A program made the translations under genes and the position numbers. 64,000 nt of DNA from an uncultured Bacteroidota bacterium (GTDB taxonomy: Bacteria > Bacteroidota > Bacteroidia > Bacteroidales > F082): assembly GCA_913009685.1 (NCBI GenBank), contig CAJVXP010000003.1:45999-109998 (forward strand), in the 5' to 3' direction. Each line of letters begins with the position of its first letter. Position 1 is the first letter of the stretch. The notes beneath the pieces were generated by a model. That model had not been told where the DNA came from. It ran no database searches and worked only from the letters and a program-made list of their open reading frames with translations. This document shows positions 50,871 to 60,120 of this stretch, in pieces.

Positions 50871-53366
50871 ATGGATACTCATTCAAAAGCAAATAAAAAA
50901 GGGGAGGAGGGAAACATAAATTATTTCTGCTCCATGCGCTGCGAAGGCGACAAAACTTACGATCATCCGGGCGATTGCCCTGTTTGCGGAATGCATTTGG
51001 TTCCTGTGGGCGGTCCCTCGGGAGCACACGGTGAACAACACAGCCACACGCCGGCACCTCATGTGCATACACACGACGAACATGATCATACACACGAGAT
51101 GAAGAAGCCGGCACATTCGCCAATGGCTTCAGATTCCGGAAAATACTACTGTTCCATGCGCTGCGAAGGCGACAAAACTTACGATCAGCCGGGCGATTGT
51201 CCGGTTTGCGGAATGCATCTGATAAAGGAAGTAAGTCTGAAAAGCAAAAAACAGGTGGTATATTCCTGCCCTATGCATCCTGAGGTAAAAAGTGATAAAC
51301 CCGGTTCCTGTCCAAAATGCGGGATGGACATGGTTCCGGAAAAAGGAGTTGAGAAAAGCGAGGAGGAAATAGCCTATAAGAAAATGGCGCATCGTTTTTG
51401 GTTCGCCCTGATTCTCTCTGTACCCGTCCTCATCATCTCCATGTCCGATTATGTTTCTTTCCTTGATTTCACAAAAATAGCACCCGAAATGGTTTGGCGG
51501 TGGATTCAGTTTGCTTTGACAATCCCTGTAGTCTTTTATTCAAGCGGTGAATTCTTTGTCCGGGGCTGGAATTCAATAAGGAGGTGGTCGCCAAATATGT
51601 GGACGCTTATCTCTCTCGGCGTGGGAGCCGCTTTTCTGTTTAGTGTGTTGGGAATGTTTTTTCCCGGATTTTTCCCCGTTCAATTCAAGGATGCCCAGGG
51701 TTATGTTCATCTCTATTTTGAAGCGGCAGCATTTATCCTTACACTGGTACTTTTAGGTCAGGTTCTGGAATTACGCGCCCACAGCAAAACCAACACAGCC
51801 ATAAAAGCGCTGCTAAACCTCGTTCCTCCAATAGCAAGGGTAATTCGCAACGGGAAAGAGCAGGAAATTCCCGTTGAAGAGGTCATGGTCGGTGATATCC
51901 TTCAAATCCGTCCGGGAGAAAAGATCCCTGTGGATGGTACTATTTTCGAGGGGGCTGCTGTCGTTGACGAAGGCATGATTACCGGAGAATCCATCCCGGT
52001 AGAAAAACTTGAGGGAGAAAAGGTCATCGGTGGCGCTGTTAATGGCAGAACGACCTTTAAAATGAAAGCCGAGAAGGTTGGCTCTGATACGTTGCTTGCT
52101 CAAATCATTGAGATGGTGAACAAAGCAAGTCGCTCCAGAGCGCCTATCCAAAAGCTGGCAGATACGGTAGCAAAATATTTTGTGCAGGTGGTGATTTCGA
52201 TTGCTGTTATAACCTTTGCTGTCTGGTATTTCTGGGGACCTGAGCCGGCACTTGTGTATGCCTTTGTGAATGCTATTGCAGTACTGGTGATTGCCTGCCC
52301 TTGTGCTCTGGGCCTGGCAACCCCCATGTCTATTATGGTTGGTACCGGACGGGCAGCCCAATCGGGTGTGTTGGTGAAAGATGCCGCAGCTATAGAAGAA
52401 ATGAATAAGATAGATACCGTTATTGTGGACAAAACAGGTACGCTGACCGTAGGGAAGCCTGCTTTGAGATCCTATGTCTCTTTCAACAATAATAAAAAGG
52501 ATGATGAAATTTTGCAACTCGCGGCTTCGGTTGATAAGAACAGCGAACATCCTGTGGCCGAGTCCATAGTGAAAGGAACTCGTGCCAAAAACATTCCTCT
52601 TTTGGAGGTAGATGATTTTGAGGCGGTTACAGGAATGGGAGTTCAGGCAAAACTAAACGGAAAAAAAATTGGGCTGGGAAATTTGCGTCTCATTGAATTT
52701 TTTGGAGCAGAATTACCAAAAGAGAATAGAGCGTTGGCAAAAAAATGGCAGCAGTCCGGGCAAACTGTTATGTTTCTGATTATTGATAAAAATGTGGAAG
52801 GGATGGTAAGTGTAGCCGATAAAATTAAAGAGACTTCTGCAGCAGCCATAAAATCGTTGCACAAGTCCGGACTTAAGGTGATAATGCTTACCGGTGATAA
52901 CGAATTTACGGCAAAAGCCATTGCTACCGAAATGGGTATTGATGCCTATCAGGCCGATTGCCTTCCGGAAGACAAATACAATAAGGTAAAAGAATTACAG
53001 GAACAGGGACATGTTGTAGCCATGGCCGGAGATGGTATTAACGATGCGCCGGCACTGGCATTGGCCAATATTGGCATTGCCATGGGTACCGGTACCGACA
53101 TCGCCATGCAAAGCGCCGAGATTACCCTTGTAAAAGGCGATTTGAACGGAATTGTAAGGGCACATGACCTGAGCAGGAAGGTGATGCGTAATATAAAACA
53201 AAACCTGTTTTTTGCCTTTGTTTATAATTCTATTGGCGTTCCCATAGCTGCTGGTGTACTCTTCCCGTTTTTCGGAATTCTATTGAGTCCTATCATTGCC
53301 GCAGCTGCCATGAGCTTTAGTTCAGTTTCGGTTATTTCGAATGCCTTACGGCTTAAAAATCAATAA
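50871..53366 (+). CDS. copA: Copper/silver P1B-type ATPase with three N-terminal metal-binding modules
   Basis: An 831-residue heavy-metal pump. The N-terminus has three heavy-metal-binding modules (YFCSMRC...CPVCGMHL twice and YSCPMHPE...CPKCGMDM), separated by a His-rich linker (HTPAPHVHTHDEHDHTHEM). Eight membrane helices follow, with TGES, the CPC motif VIACPCALGLATP, the phosphorylation site DKTGTLT, SEHPVAES and GDGINDAPALA. YN in helix 7 and MSFSS in helix 8 mark the Cu(I)/Ag(I) P1B-1 group. It exports Cu(I) from the cytoplasm. It has no classic HMA domains; the modules are of the type also seen in CusB proteins. Two modules are almost identical in DNA (see repeats). Confidence 0.93.
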   Translation: MDTHSKANKKGEEGNINYFCSMRCEGDKTYDHPGDCPVCGMHLVPVGGPSGAHGEQHSHTPAPHVHTHDEHDHTHEMKKPAHSPMASDSGKYYCSMRCEGDKTYDQPGDCPVCGMHLIKEVSLKSKKQVVYSCPMHPEVKSDKPGSCPKCGMDMVPEKGVEKSEEEIAYKKMAHRFWFALILSVPVLIISMSDYVSFLDFTKIAPEMVWRWIQFALTIPVVFYSSGEFFVRGWNSIRRWSPNMWTLISLGVGAAFLFSVLGMFFPGFFPVQFKDAQGYVHLYFEAAAFILTLVLLGQVLELRAHSKTNTAIKALLNLVPPIARVIRNGKEQEIPVEEVMVGDILQIRPGEKIPVDGTIFEGAAVVDEGMITGESIPVEKLEGEKVIGGAVNGRTTFKMKAEKVGSDTLLAQIIEMVNKASRSRAPIQKLADTVAKYFVQVVISIAVITFAVWYFWGPEPALVYAFVNAIAVLVIACPCALGLATPMSIMVGTGRAAQSGVLVKDAAAIEEMNKIDTVIVDKTGTLTVGKPALRSYVSFNNNKKDDEILQLAASVDKNSEHPVAESIVKGTRAKNIPLLEVDDFEAVTGMGVQAKLNGKKIGLGNLRLIEFFGAELPKENRALAKKWQQSGQTVMFLIIDKNVEGMVSVADKIKETSAAAIKSLHKSGLKVIMLTGDNEFTAKAIATEMGIDAYQADCLPEDKYNKVKELQEQGHVVAMAGDGINDAPALALANIGIAMGTGTDIAMQSAEITLVKGDLNGIVRAHDLSRKVMRNIKQNLFFAFVYNSIGVPIAAGVLFPFFGILLSPIIAAAAMSFSSVSVISNALRLKNQ
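50931..50996 (+). repeat. 66-base direct repeat, copy 1, in copA
   Basis: Encodes the first metal-binding module; 63 of 66 bases agree with 51153-51218, so the duplication is recent or kept by gene conversion. Confidence 0.9.
51153..51218 (+). repeat. 66-base direct repeat, copy 2, in copA
   Basis: Second copy of the module-coding repeat, 222 bases downstream and in frame with the first. Confidence 0.9.
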
Positions 53367-53413
53367 AATTAATAGATATAAAAAATAAATTATTACTAAA
53401 AAAATAAAGAAAA

Positions 53414-54004
53414 ATGGAAACGATTCATCCCATGATTGTCCACTTTCCCATTGCACTTTTGCTAACAGCAACGCTTATCAGTTTTTTGGCTGTTCTGTTC
53501 AAAAAGAAGAGAGAAGAGCTGAAGATCGTTCTCTACTGGATAATGATTCTGGGGGCTATCAGTGTCCTTGCGGCGTTAGCCAGCGGACTCTATGAAGATG
53601 CAAGAGGTGTCGTTCATGACGATGCAATCCATAAAATTATGGAAGTCCACAAGCTTTTGGGCTTCATTATTACTACTGCTTTTGTTTCGGTTACTTTGTG
53701 GTTTGTCTTTAGAAAGAGTAAAATTAAATACAAGGAGTTATTGATTATCACCTTGTTTTTAATTGCTACCTCTTCTGTTCTTGTTTACTCAGCTTACCTT
53801 GGTGGTAAAATGGTTTATGAAGAAGGAACAGGCGTTAAGCCCATGGAAAAATATATAATGGAAATGCCTGGCGGAAGTATGTATGATCATGGGGGAGGAG
53901 CTATGTACAATGCCGGTGAACAGGTGGAACATAAACATTCCGGAGTGGAAAAAGGTGCAAATTCTCCCCGGGACTCAACGGACAGCCATGAACATTCGCA
54001 CTAA
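53414..54004 (+). CDS. DUF2231 membrane protein with His-rich tail
   Basis: A 196-residue protein starting METIHPMIVHFPIALLLTATLISF, the hallmark of DUF2231 membrane proteins, with about four helices. The C-terminal 60 residues are rich in Met, His and Gly (GGSMYDHGGGAMYNAGEQVEHKHSG and DSHEHSH), suggesting metal binding outside the membrane. DUF2231 proteins are often next to metal pumps or cytochromes; function unknown. It follows the CopA-like gene by 47 bases and is probably cotranscribed. Confidence 0.88.
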   Translation: METIHPMIVHFPIALLLTATLISFLAVLFKKKREELKIVLYWIMILGAISVLAALASGLYEDARGVVHDDAIHKIMEVHKLLGFIITTAFVSVTLWFVFRKSKIKYKELLIITLFLIATSSVLVYSAYLGGKMVYEEGTGVKPMEKYIMEMPGGSMYDHGGGAMYNAGEQVEHKHSGVEKGANSPRDSTDSHEHSH

Positions 54005-54050
54005 CAAATAATTAAGATGAAGATTATTAACAAATTAAAAAAACAAAGAA

Positions 54051-54491
54051 ATGAAAAAACAAATTTTAACACCCATGATCCTGGTATTTTTCTTCCTTAT
54101 CGGGGAAGTCTTTGCCGGGAACGGAATGATGAACAGAGCTTTTGTTAATTCAAACCTGATGCCGAATTTGGGAATGCAATACCAACAACCTGATTCAGCT
54201 TCCATGAAAACGCATCCCAACATGAAAAGCGGAAACATGATGATGAAAGGAAATAAAACCATGAAATGCTGCGATAGCGCCAGACGAATGAAAATGATGG
54301 AACAGATGGGCAATATGAACATGCAGGGGATGGACTCCGCAAGCCGTAGCAGGGTGATAAAAAAACATATAGCTATGATGAAGAAGATGATGAATGGAAA
54401 TAAAACCATGAAATGTGACAGCGCCATGCGCATGAAGATGATGATGGAACAAATGGGAAAAATGCATGGCGACAGCACCAAACACAAGTAA
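54051..54491 (+). CDS. Met-rich exported metal-binding protein
   Basis: A 146-residue protein with a signal peptide (TPMILVFFFLIGEVFAG) and a mature part dominated by Met and Lys, with repeats of the type GNKTMKCxxSARRMKMMEQMGNM (two copies). Met-rich sequences of this kind bind Cu(I) or Ag(I) in CopA, CopC, SilE and related proteins. Two Cys-containing segments (MKCCDSA, MKCDSA) are present. It has no fold I can name. It lies 46 bases after the DUF2231 gene. Confidence 0.8.
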   Translation: MKKQILTPMILVFFFLIGEVFAGNGMMNRAFVNSNLMPNLGMQYQQPDSASMKTHPNMKSGNMMMKGNKTMKCCDSARRMKMMEQMGNMNMQGMDSASRSRVIKKHIAMMKKMMNGNKTMKCDSAMRMKMMMEQMGKMHGDSTKHK

Positions 54492-54576
54492 TTGGATGTC
54501 AATAAAATAATACATTATAAACATATAAAAAATCTAATAATAATCATAAATTATTGAAGCAAAAATTATTTTGATA

Positions 54577-54595
54577 CATAAGGGGACTTCTAATA
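54577..54595 (-). repeat. Dispersed motif TTAGAAGTCCCCTTA
   Basis: On the minus strand TATTAGAAGTCCCCTTA matches similar stretches at 35249, 56126 and 63843 (variant bases in the C run). Confidence 0.4.
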
Positions 54596-54698
54596 AGTGC
54601 TTTCTGAGATTCTTTCGGAGATTGTGATGTGCAACAAGAATTAATTTGCAGGCTTCTGAATATATTTATTAACAACAAAAAAATCAAAAAATCAAAAA

Positions 54699-56093
54699 AT
54701 GAAAAATTTTTATTATCGGGGAAAAGGTAAAAAGGTACCAGTTTCCTCCAAAAGAAGGTTAGGCATTGTAGGAGCAATTATTTTATTTATTGCTTTTGCA
54801 ACAACGCCTGTTCCGGTCAAAGCAATTCCCAGCTTTGCGAGGCAAACAGGTTTATCATGTTCTGCCTGCCATACGGTATTCCCGGAGCTCACTTCCTTTG
54901 GAAGGCAGTTTAAGTTAAACGGTTATAACATGACGAACATAAAGACCATTGTACAAAAGGAGTCTTCTTCAAACGGGAAAAGTAGCAGGGACGTATTAAA
55001 ACTGCTTCATATCCCACAGATATCTTTGGGTTTTAACACCGGGTTTACCCGCCTGGCAAAAAATATACCCGGAACACAGAATAATAATGTTGAATTTCCA
55101 CAATCAGTGAGTCTCTATTATGGAGGTATAATCGCTCCTCATTTGGGTTCCTTTATACAACTTTCCATGGAGGACGATGAGGGAACTTTTGGAATTGATA
55201 TGCTTGATATTCGTTATGCCAACACTACCCGGATTGGCAAGACGCCACTTTTATATGGTTTAACCCTGAATAATGGTCCTATGATGGAGGATGTATGGAA
55301 TACCGCCTCACCATGGAGCTATCCTTATTCGGCTTCGGGCGTGGCGCCGGCTCCATCGGCAGGTACAATTGTTGAAGGAGGCCTTATGGGGACATTGGGT
55401 GCTGGTACCTACGGGCTGTTTGGCAACACCCTCTATCTCGGTTTTAGCGTGTACCGGACTGCACCCTTTGGAACGGTTTTCCCTCCCGACAATTCATCCG
55501 TAATGACGATTAAAGGATTAAGTCCGTACTGGCGCGTTGCTATACAACACCAATGGACAAAAAGTTACCTCGAAGTGGGTACTTTCGGATTATCAACCAG
55601 GTTGTATCCCATAGGGGTTTCAGGGGCAACGGATAATTATGCTGATTTTGGATTTGACCTTCAGTATGAACATTCTTTTGCAAAGTGTCAATTTACCCTG
55701 CATAGCAGTTATGTTGCAGAGAAACAAGAGCTTAATGCCAGTTCCCAAGCCGGTGACAGTCAGTTTTTGACAGATAAGATTAATTCCTTTAAAACGGACG
55801 CCAGTATCTACATCCGGAAAGGTTATAAGTTTACTCTCGGGTATTTTAACTATAATGGTAATTCAGACAATATTATTTATGCTCCGGCTTCTGTATCAGG
55901 AAGCAGAATGGGACTTCCAAACAGCAGCGGCCTAATGACCCAAATTGATTTCCTGCCATGGGAAAATACTAAAATATCCCTGATCTATACCGCTTATAAT
56001 AAATTTAATGGAGCGACAGATAATTATGATGGCTTTGACAGGAACGCCGGTGATAATAATTCAATTTATCTCCAGCTTTGGTTTCTTTTTTAA
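54699..56093 (+). CDS. Cyc2-like fused monoheme cytochrome-porin
   Basis: A 464-residue protein. A membrane/signal segment (about residues 20-45) leads into KAIPSFARQTGLSCSACHTVFPELTSFGRQFKLNGY, containing one CXXCH. This N-terminal signature (FARQTG-C-xx-CH-PEL-FGR-FK-GY) is that of the Cyc2 family, outer membrane cytochrome-porins used by iron oxidisers. The rest is rich in alternating strands and ends with an aromatic residue (LQLWFLF), as expected of a 16-stranded barrel. The same signature also occurs in proteins of organisms not known to oxidise iron, so iron oxidation is not claimed. Here it lies in the copper block, not in the multiheme island. Confidence 0.8.
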   Translation: MKNFYYRGKGKKVPVSSKRRLGIVGAIILFIAFATTPVPVKAIPSFARQTGLSCSACHTVFPELTSFGRQFKLNGYNMTNIKTIVQKESSSNGKSSRDVLKLLHIPQISLGFNTGFTRLAKNIPGTQNNNVEFPQSVSLYYGGIIAPHLGSFIQLSMEDDEGTFGIDMLDIRYANTTRIGKTPLLYGLTLNNGPMMEDVWNTASPWSYPYSASGVAPAPSAGTIVEGGLMGTLGAGTYGLFGNTLYLGFSVYRTAPFGTVFPPDNSSVMTIKGLSPYWRVAIQHQWTKSYLEVGTFGLSTRLYPIGVSGATDNYADFGFDLQYEHSFAKCQFTLHSSYVAEKQELNASSQAGDSQFLTDKINSFKTDASIYIRKGYKFTLGYFNYNGNSDNIIYAPASVSGSRMGLPNSSGLMTQIDFLPWENTKISLIYTAYNKFNGATDNYDGFDRNAGDNNSIYLQLWFLF

Positions 56094-56125
56094 ATTGCTT
56101 GAAGTTAATGGGATAACAATATAAA

Positions 56126-56143
56126 TATTAGAAGTCACCTTAA
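56126..56143 (+). repeat. Dispersed motif TTAGAAGTCACCTTAA
   Basis: A variant copy of the motif also seen at 35249, 54577 and 63843, 18 bases before the Met/His-rich lipoprotein gene. Confidence 0.4.
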
Positions 56144-56160
56144 CTAAAAAATAAAATATT

Positions 56161-56682
56161 ATGAGAAAGTTTGTTTTTTTCGCAATATCAATGCTGTTTG
56201 CCCTTTTGCTGGCTTCGTGTAGCAAGAGTATTCCCGCAAAATATTATTCAGCCCGGGATGTGGCCGGAACATATAAAGGTTCGCTGGTTACCGGAAACCT
56301 TAAACATGACGGAACAGCAGATGTTTCTGCAGTAAACGATTCAATTATCAACATCCATTGTTATGATAGTGTCGGTTTCGACACCACTTTTGTCATGGAA
56401 TTGTATCAAAATGGAGACTCGGTCATGCTTTGCAGTACGGGCCAGGATTTTTACAACCAATATGGTCATTACATGACCGGGCAACATCATATGTATGAGA
56501 TGGGCAACATGATGGGAGGGAGCTCAGGAATGACGGACTGGCAACAGCATATTAGCAGTCAGCATCAGGCCGGGGATATGCATTATGGGGATTTTGATAT
56601 GGAACATGGAACCTTCAACTATTGGTTTGATAATCATTCAGGAGCTCAAAATGGCACTACATTTTATGGCAAACGCCAATAG
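56161..56682 (+). CDS. Met/His-rich lipoprotein, unknown
   Basis: A 173-residue lipoprotein (signal to the lipid Cys in LLLASC). The first 100 residues (TYKGSLVTGNLKHDGTADVSAV) look like a small beta-sandwich or lipocalin-like domain of the type seen in Bacteroidetes lipoproteins. The tail is rich in Met and His (YMTGQHHMYEMGNMMGGSSGM, HQAGDMHYGDFDMEHG), suggesting metal binding. It is the last gene of the metal block before a strong terminator. Confidence 0.8.
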   Translation: MRKFVFFAISMLFALLLASCSKSIPAKYYSARDVAGTYKGSLVTGNLKHDGTADVSAVNDSIINIHCYDSVGFDTTFVMELYQNGDSVMLCSTGQDFYNQYGHYMTGQHHMYEMGNMMGGSSGMTDWQQHISSQHQAGDMHYGDFDMEHGTFNYWFDNHSGAQNGTTFYGKRQ

Positions 56683-56705
56683 CTGACAAATCATTATCTT
56701 AAAAG

Positions 56706-56733
56706 ACGGCTGCCGAGGGTAGCCGTTTTTTTT
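56706..56733 (+). terminator. Rho-independent terminator ending the metal block
   Basis: ACGGCTGCC and GGTAGCCGT form a 9-bp stem (one G-T) with a three-base loop, followed by a run of eight T. A clear terminator. Confidence 0.85.
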
Positions 56734-56945
56734 ATTCCCATACAAATGCAATAAGCCGGTTTTCTCAGCTGAAAAATTATCCTCTGGATATTGGAGTTCT
56801 GTATTTTCACGGGGCCAACAATGTATTTTATGCTGAACATCAGTCAGATATTGGCCGGAAATAGAGAAAAAATGTTTAGTTTTGAATTCTAAAAACAAAA
56901 TGACCGACGAAGAGGGCCTGTCAAATACTTCTGAAACACATTAAC

Positions 56946-58163
56946 ATGTATTATTTCACCCAAATAGATCCCGATTTTAAACTAAAAGGGTCACGTGATC
57001 CTCTGGGGTTCCAGAGCGTTTGGGCACATGCCGGCCACAAGTTAATAGCTCACCTGTCAACGGTCTCTACCAGCCTTGTCGATTTTCAGATATTGTGTTA
57101 TGCCCAATTTTGGTATAAAAACAGGAGTAAGGATGATAATGGGTTTGTCTCTTTTTTTATTAAAATAGAGCAAGCCTTTGCTTATGCCCGAAAAATATAT
57201 TTAAATCAAACAGGTTTTAATGGAATTACGGTAATCTCGAAAAGAGTAACGGATAATAAAATAGTAATTAGCGAAAATCAAAAATTCCTGTTAGCGAATA
57301 ACGACACGCAAAACATACTTACCAATCAACGAACCTACGGTATTTATGGTAAATACATTCGTCCTTTTAGGGATATGAAGTTATTAGAGTATCCGGATTT
57401 TGATAAAATTATTGAAAATTCTGTAGGTGAAAAAACAGCCTCTAATGCAATTGCAAAGATAGTTGATGAGATTTTTTATAAAGAGAAATACAATATAAGT
57501 ACTTCTAATCTAAAATTTTTTGCCAGTTTAATTGAAAGAATAACTGAAAGTGAACAGAAATTATTTACCGAACGCATCTTAAAAACGGAAAACCGGAATC
57601 ATGTTCAGGATTTGCTTTTTGAGTATATACAGAAACAGGAAAGAAACTATTTAAAAGATTTTAATCTATACTCGTTTACCCGAAAACTGAGGACAGATCC
57701 TCTTTTAGAAGATAGCGTTAAACCTGTACTTGAGGAAATAGAAAACACAGAACGTATCGTAAGTGTCTGTAATCATGCTTATAATAAACTATTGAGTAAA
57801 GCCGGTTGGAAAATGGCAGAATTAAAAAAGGAAAACGATTTTTGGGCTAACATTAGACCATACGGAGGTGCTGAAAATTATGGATATTCCAATCAGGTTT
57901 TGTATAATTTAAGAGATGTCCTTAAACTTGATACCGAGAGCAAAGTGAAAGGCCTGATAGCCAGAAACCAGGTGGTTAAGAGTTTTAATGGTAACCATCG
58001 GGGCTGGACAGAACTAAAAGATAATAAAGTAATCATTTTATATGGGCAGACAGATAATTTTATGCCTGTAAACGACTATCCTGATTATTTTGAAAACAGC
58101 TATTTTATCGATGGTTATCTCAGCCTGTATAGTCAGATATTAGATAAAAAATGGAAGAACTAA
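56946..58163 (+). CDS. Unknown protein, first gene of candidate defence operon
   Basis: A 405-residue protein with no signal peptide or membrane segment. The N-terminal part YYFTQIDPDFKLKGSRDPLGFQSVWAHAGHKLIAHLSTVSTSLVDFQILCYAQFW is compact and looks like the start of uncharacterised proteins found next to helicase and PLD genes, but I cannot name the family with certainty. The middle is Lys- and Glu-rich and helical, and the C-terminus is aromatic. It overlaps the PLD-like gene by 13 bases. AT content is visibly higher than in the preceding block, as in the next two genes. Confidence 0.7.
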   Translation: MYYFTQIDPDFKLKGSRDPLGFQSVWAHAGHKLIAHLSTVSTSLVDFQILCYAQFWYKNRSKDDNGFVSFFIKIEQAFAYARKIYLNQTGFNGITVISKRVTDNKIVISENQKFLLANNDTQNILTNQRTYGIYGKYIRPFRDMKLLEYPDFDKIIENSVGEKTASNAIAKIVDEIFYKEKYNISTSNLKFFASLIERITESEQKLFTERILKTENRNHVQDLLFEYIQKQERNYLKDFNLYSFTRKLRTDPLLEDSVKPVLEEIENTERIVSVCNHAYNKLLSKAGWKMAELKKENDFWANIRPYGGAENYGYSNQVLYNLRDVLKLDTESKVKGLIARNQVVKSFNGNHRGWTELKDNKVIILYGQTDNFMPVNDYPDYFENSYFIDGYLSLYSQILDKKWKN

Positions 58164-60118
58164 TACTAATAGAGAAACTTGAAGAAAGCCTGCGAGGAAG
58201 GAAAGTAACAGCAGCACTTTTCTATACTTATAATTTTGATTCCCGATTTTTTGAGAATTATCTTCTGCCAATTTTTTTCTCAGGCGTTCCGTTTAATAAT
58301 AACGAAATACAAAATACTATTCTTTGGCGACATTATCAAAAATATCTTCCTCCCATTACTGTCTATTGCGATTTCTTCGCAAAAGATAAAATTGCGCCCT
58401 CATTAGCTTACGATGTCAGACCGATTGTCTTGAAAAAGAATGATGTAAGATGGCCGGCTTTTCACCCAAAACTGAGTTACTTACTTTTAAATGACTCTGG
58501 TTTAATTATTATTTCAGGTTCGAATAATCTAAGTTTTGCTGCCTGGACAACCAACCTGGAAGTGTTTACGATTACTGAATTTAAGAATGGCGTATATTAT
58601 CCAAGAGCCATAAAAGATGATTATAAAAGGTTTATTGAGTCTGTAAATGATATTTATGGAAAGGAATATACCGATGCCGAAACGGCAATTCATGGTTTCT
58701 TTCGCAAGGTTTTGTATACGAAAAAGATTGGGCAATATAAAGGTAATTACAGCTCTGTTCAATCTTCATTTTTTGATAAATTAGAGGAATTAAAAGCAGA
58801 AAATCATGCAAAAAAATTTAAATCTGTAGAAATTATCAGCCCATATTTTTCATCGGCGGCTGTGGTGCAAAACATTAGAAAATATGTAGATGGTGATATT
58901 AAAATATCAATACCATATAGTGCGAACAACGTCGCTTCTATCCCAAAAGAGTTATTTGAATCCTATCAAAAAGAAAATGTTCAATGGAGTGATATCAATG
59001 TGTTAAATAAAGAAAAAACATTTCGATTTAACCATAGTAAAATATTTCGATTTTATGGAGAAGACAAGGTGTTTACAATTATTGGCTCTGCTAACCTGTC
59101 TGCCGCAGCTCTTAATGGATATCATAGCAAAGGAAATGTTGAATTCGCTACAATTTTCTCTGATATGAAAAACGGGAGAGAAACGGATCTACTGAAAGTA
59201 AGAAGTGGTTTTGAAGATATTGTTTTCGAGAAAGGAACTGCGGAATCGGAATTTGATGAAAGAAGAAATCCTCCGGAATTAGATTTTACTTTGGATTGGT
59301 GTAAGAAAGAATTAGTTGTCGAAAATCCGGGCAAAATTCAGGCAGCTATTTATTTGTCAGAAGATGAGCGTTTTAGTTTGTGTGAACATCGGAAGAAAAG
59401 TAAAACATATATTGATTTGTCAGATAATCCTGATTTAATAATAATATTGTCAGATAATCCTGTAATTAAAGTAAAGTATCAAGATGCATTTTTTGAATTT
59501 TATCCAAAGCAAATATTTATCGAACATAGGCCTCTTCCTCCTAAAATAAGGATTAATGATATTGAGCTTATTAAGCTTTGGCAATTATTAGAAAATGACG
59601 TTGAAATTGACAAAACAAAAATAACCAATTACATTGAACGCTTCATAGAGAAAAAATATGATGAATTTGGTAATGAATTCCGGATAAAAGAGAATAACGA
59701 AAGTATTTTGAATTATATGGCTACACATTTGGCAGCAATTATAGGCCTGGAAAAGAAACTTTTTAAAGAATGTCCTTATTCCACACAAAGAGACCGCAGA
59801 GCTTTTAATCAGAAACAAAAATCACTTATAGAATATTATCTTATAGCTGACAATATTGATACGGTAACCGGCTACCGGCGCATTCTTGCAAAAAAATATG
59901 AAGAAAAAGAGATGATTGGTGGCTTTTACTGGCTTTTACTAAAAATATTGCGGCAAAAACTATACAAAAATCAACGCACCAAACAGATTTTAAAAGACCC
60001 GGACATAAAAAAATCTTTTAACAGAGCTTCAAAAGAACTTTCAGGCGAATTACAAAAAATAGAAAAGCTAATAAAAGTAGATCCGAAAATATTAATTTGG
60101 GTGGAAAAGAACTTATAG
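58151..60118 (+). CDS. PLD-like (HKD) nuclease-family protein
   Basis: A 655-residue protein with two phospholipase D-type half sites: HPKLSYLLLNDSGLIIISGSNNLSFAAW (His 105) and NHSKIFRFYGEDKVFTIIGSANLSAAA (His 295). Both have HxK and the following SxNLS strand, as in the PLD domains of helicase-linked defence and restriction proteins. PLD domains of this kind act as nucleases in several phage defence systems. The last 250 residues are helical, without known motifs. It overlaps the gene before by 13 bases and probably precedes the helicase gene directly. Confidence 0.85.
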   Translation: MEELILIEKLEESLRGRKVTAALFYTYNFDSRFFENYLLPIFFSGVPFNNNEIQNTILWRHYQKYLPPITVYCDFFAKDKIAPSLAYDVRPIVLKKNDVRWPAFHPKLSYLLLNDSGLIIISGSNNLSFAAWTTNLEVFTITEFKNGVYYPRAIKDDYKRFIESVNDIYGKEYTDAETAIHGFFRKVLYTKKIGQYKGNYSSVQSSFFDKLEELKAENHAKKFKSVEIISPYFSSAAVVQNIRKYVDGDIKISIPYSANNVASIPKELFESYQKENVQWSDINVLNKEKTFRFNHSKIFRFYGEDKVFTIIGSANLSAAALNGYHSKGNVEFATIFSDMKNGRETDLLKVRSGFEDIVFEKGTAESEFDERRNPPELDFTLDWCKKELVVENPGKIQAAIYLSEDERFSLCEHRKKSKTYIDLSDNPDLIIILSDNPVIKVKYQDAFFEFYPKQIFIEHRPLPPKIRINDIELIKLWQLLENDVEIDKTKITNYIERFIEKKYDEFGNEFRIKENNESILNYMATHLAAIIGLEKKLFKECPYSTQRDRRAFNQKQKSLIEYYLIADNIDTVTGYRRILAKKYEEKEMIGGFYWLLLKILRQKLYKNQRTKQILKDPDIKKSFNRASKELSGELQKIEKLIKVDPKILIWVEKNL

Positions 60119-60120
60119 CC

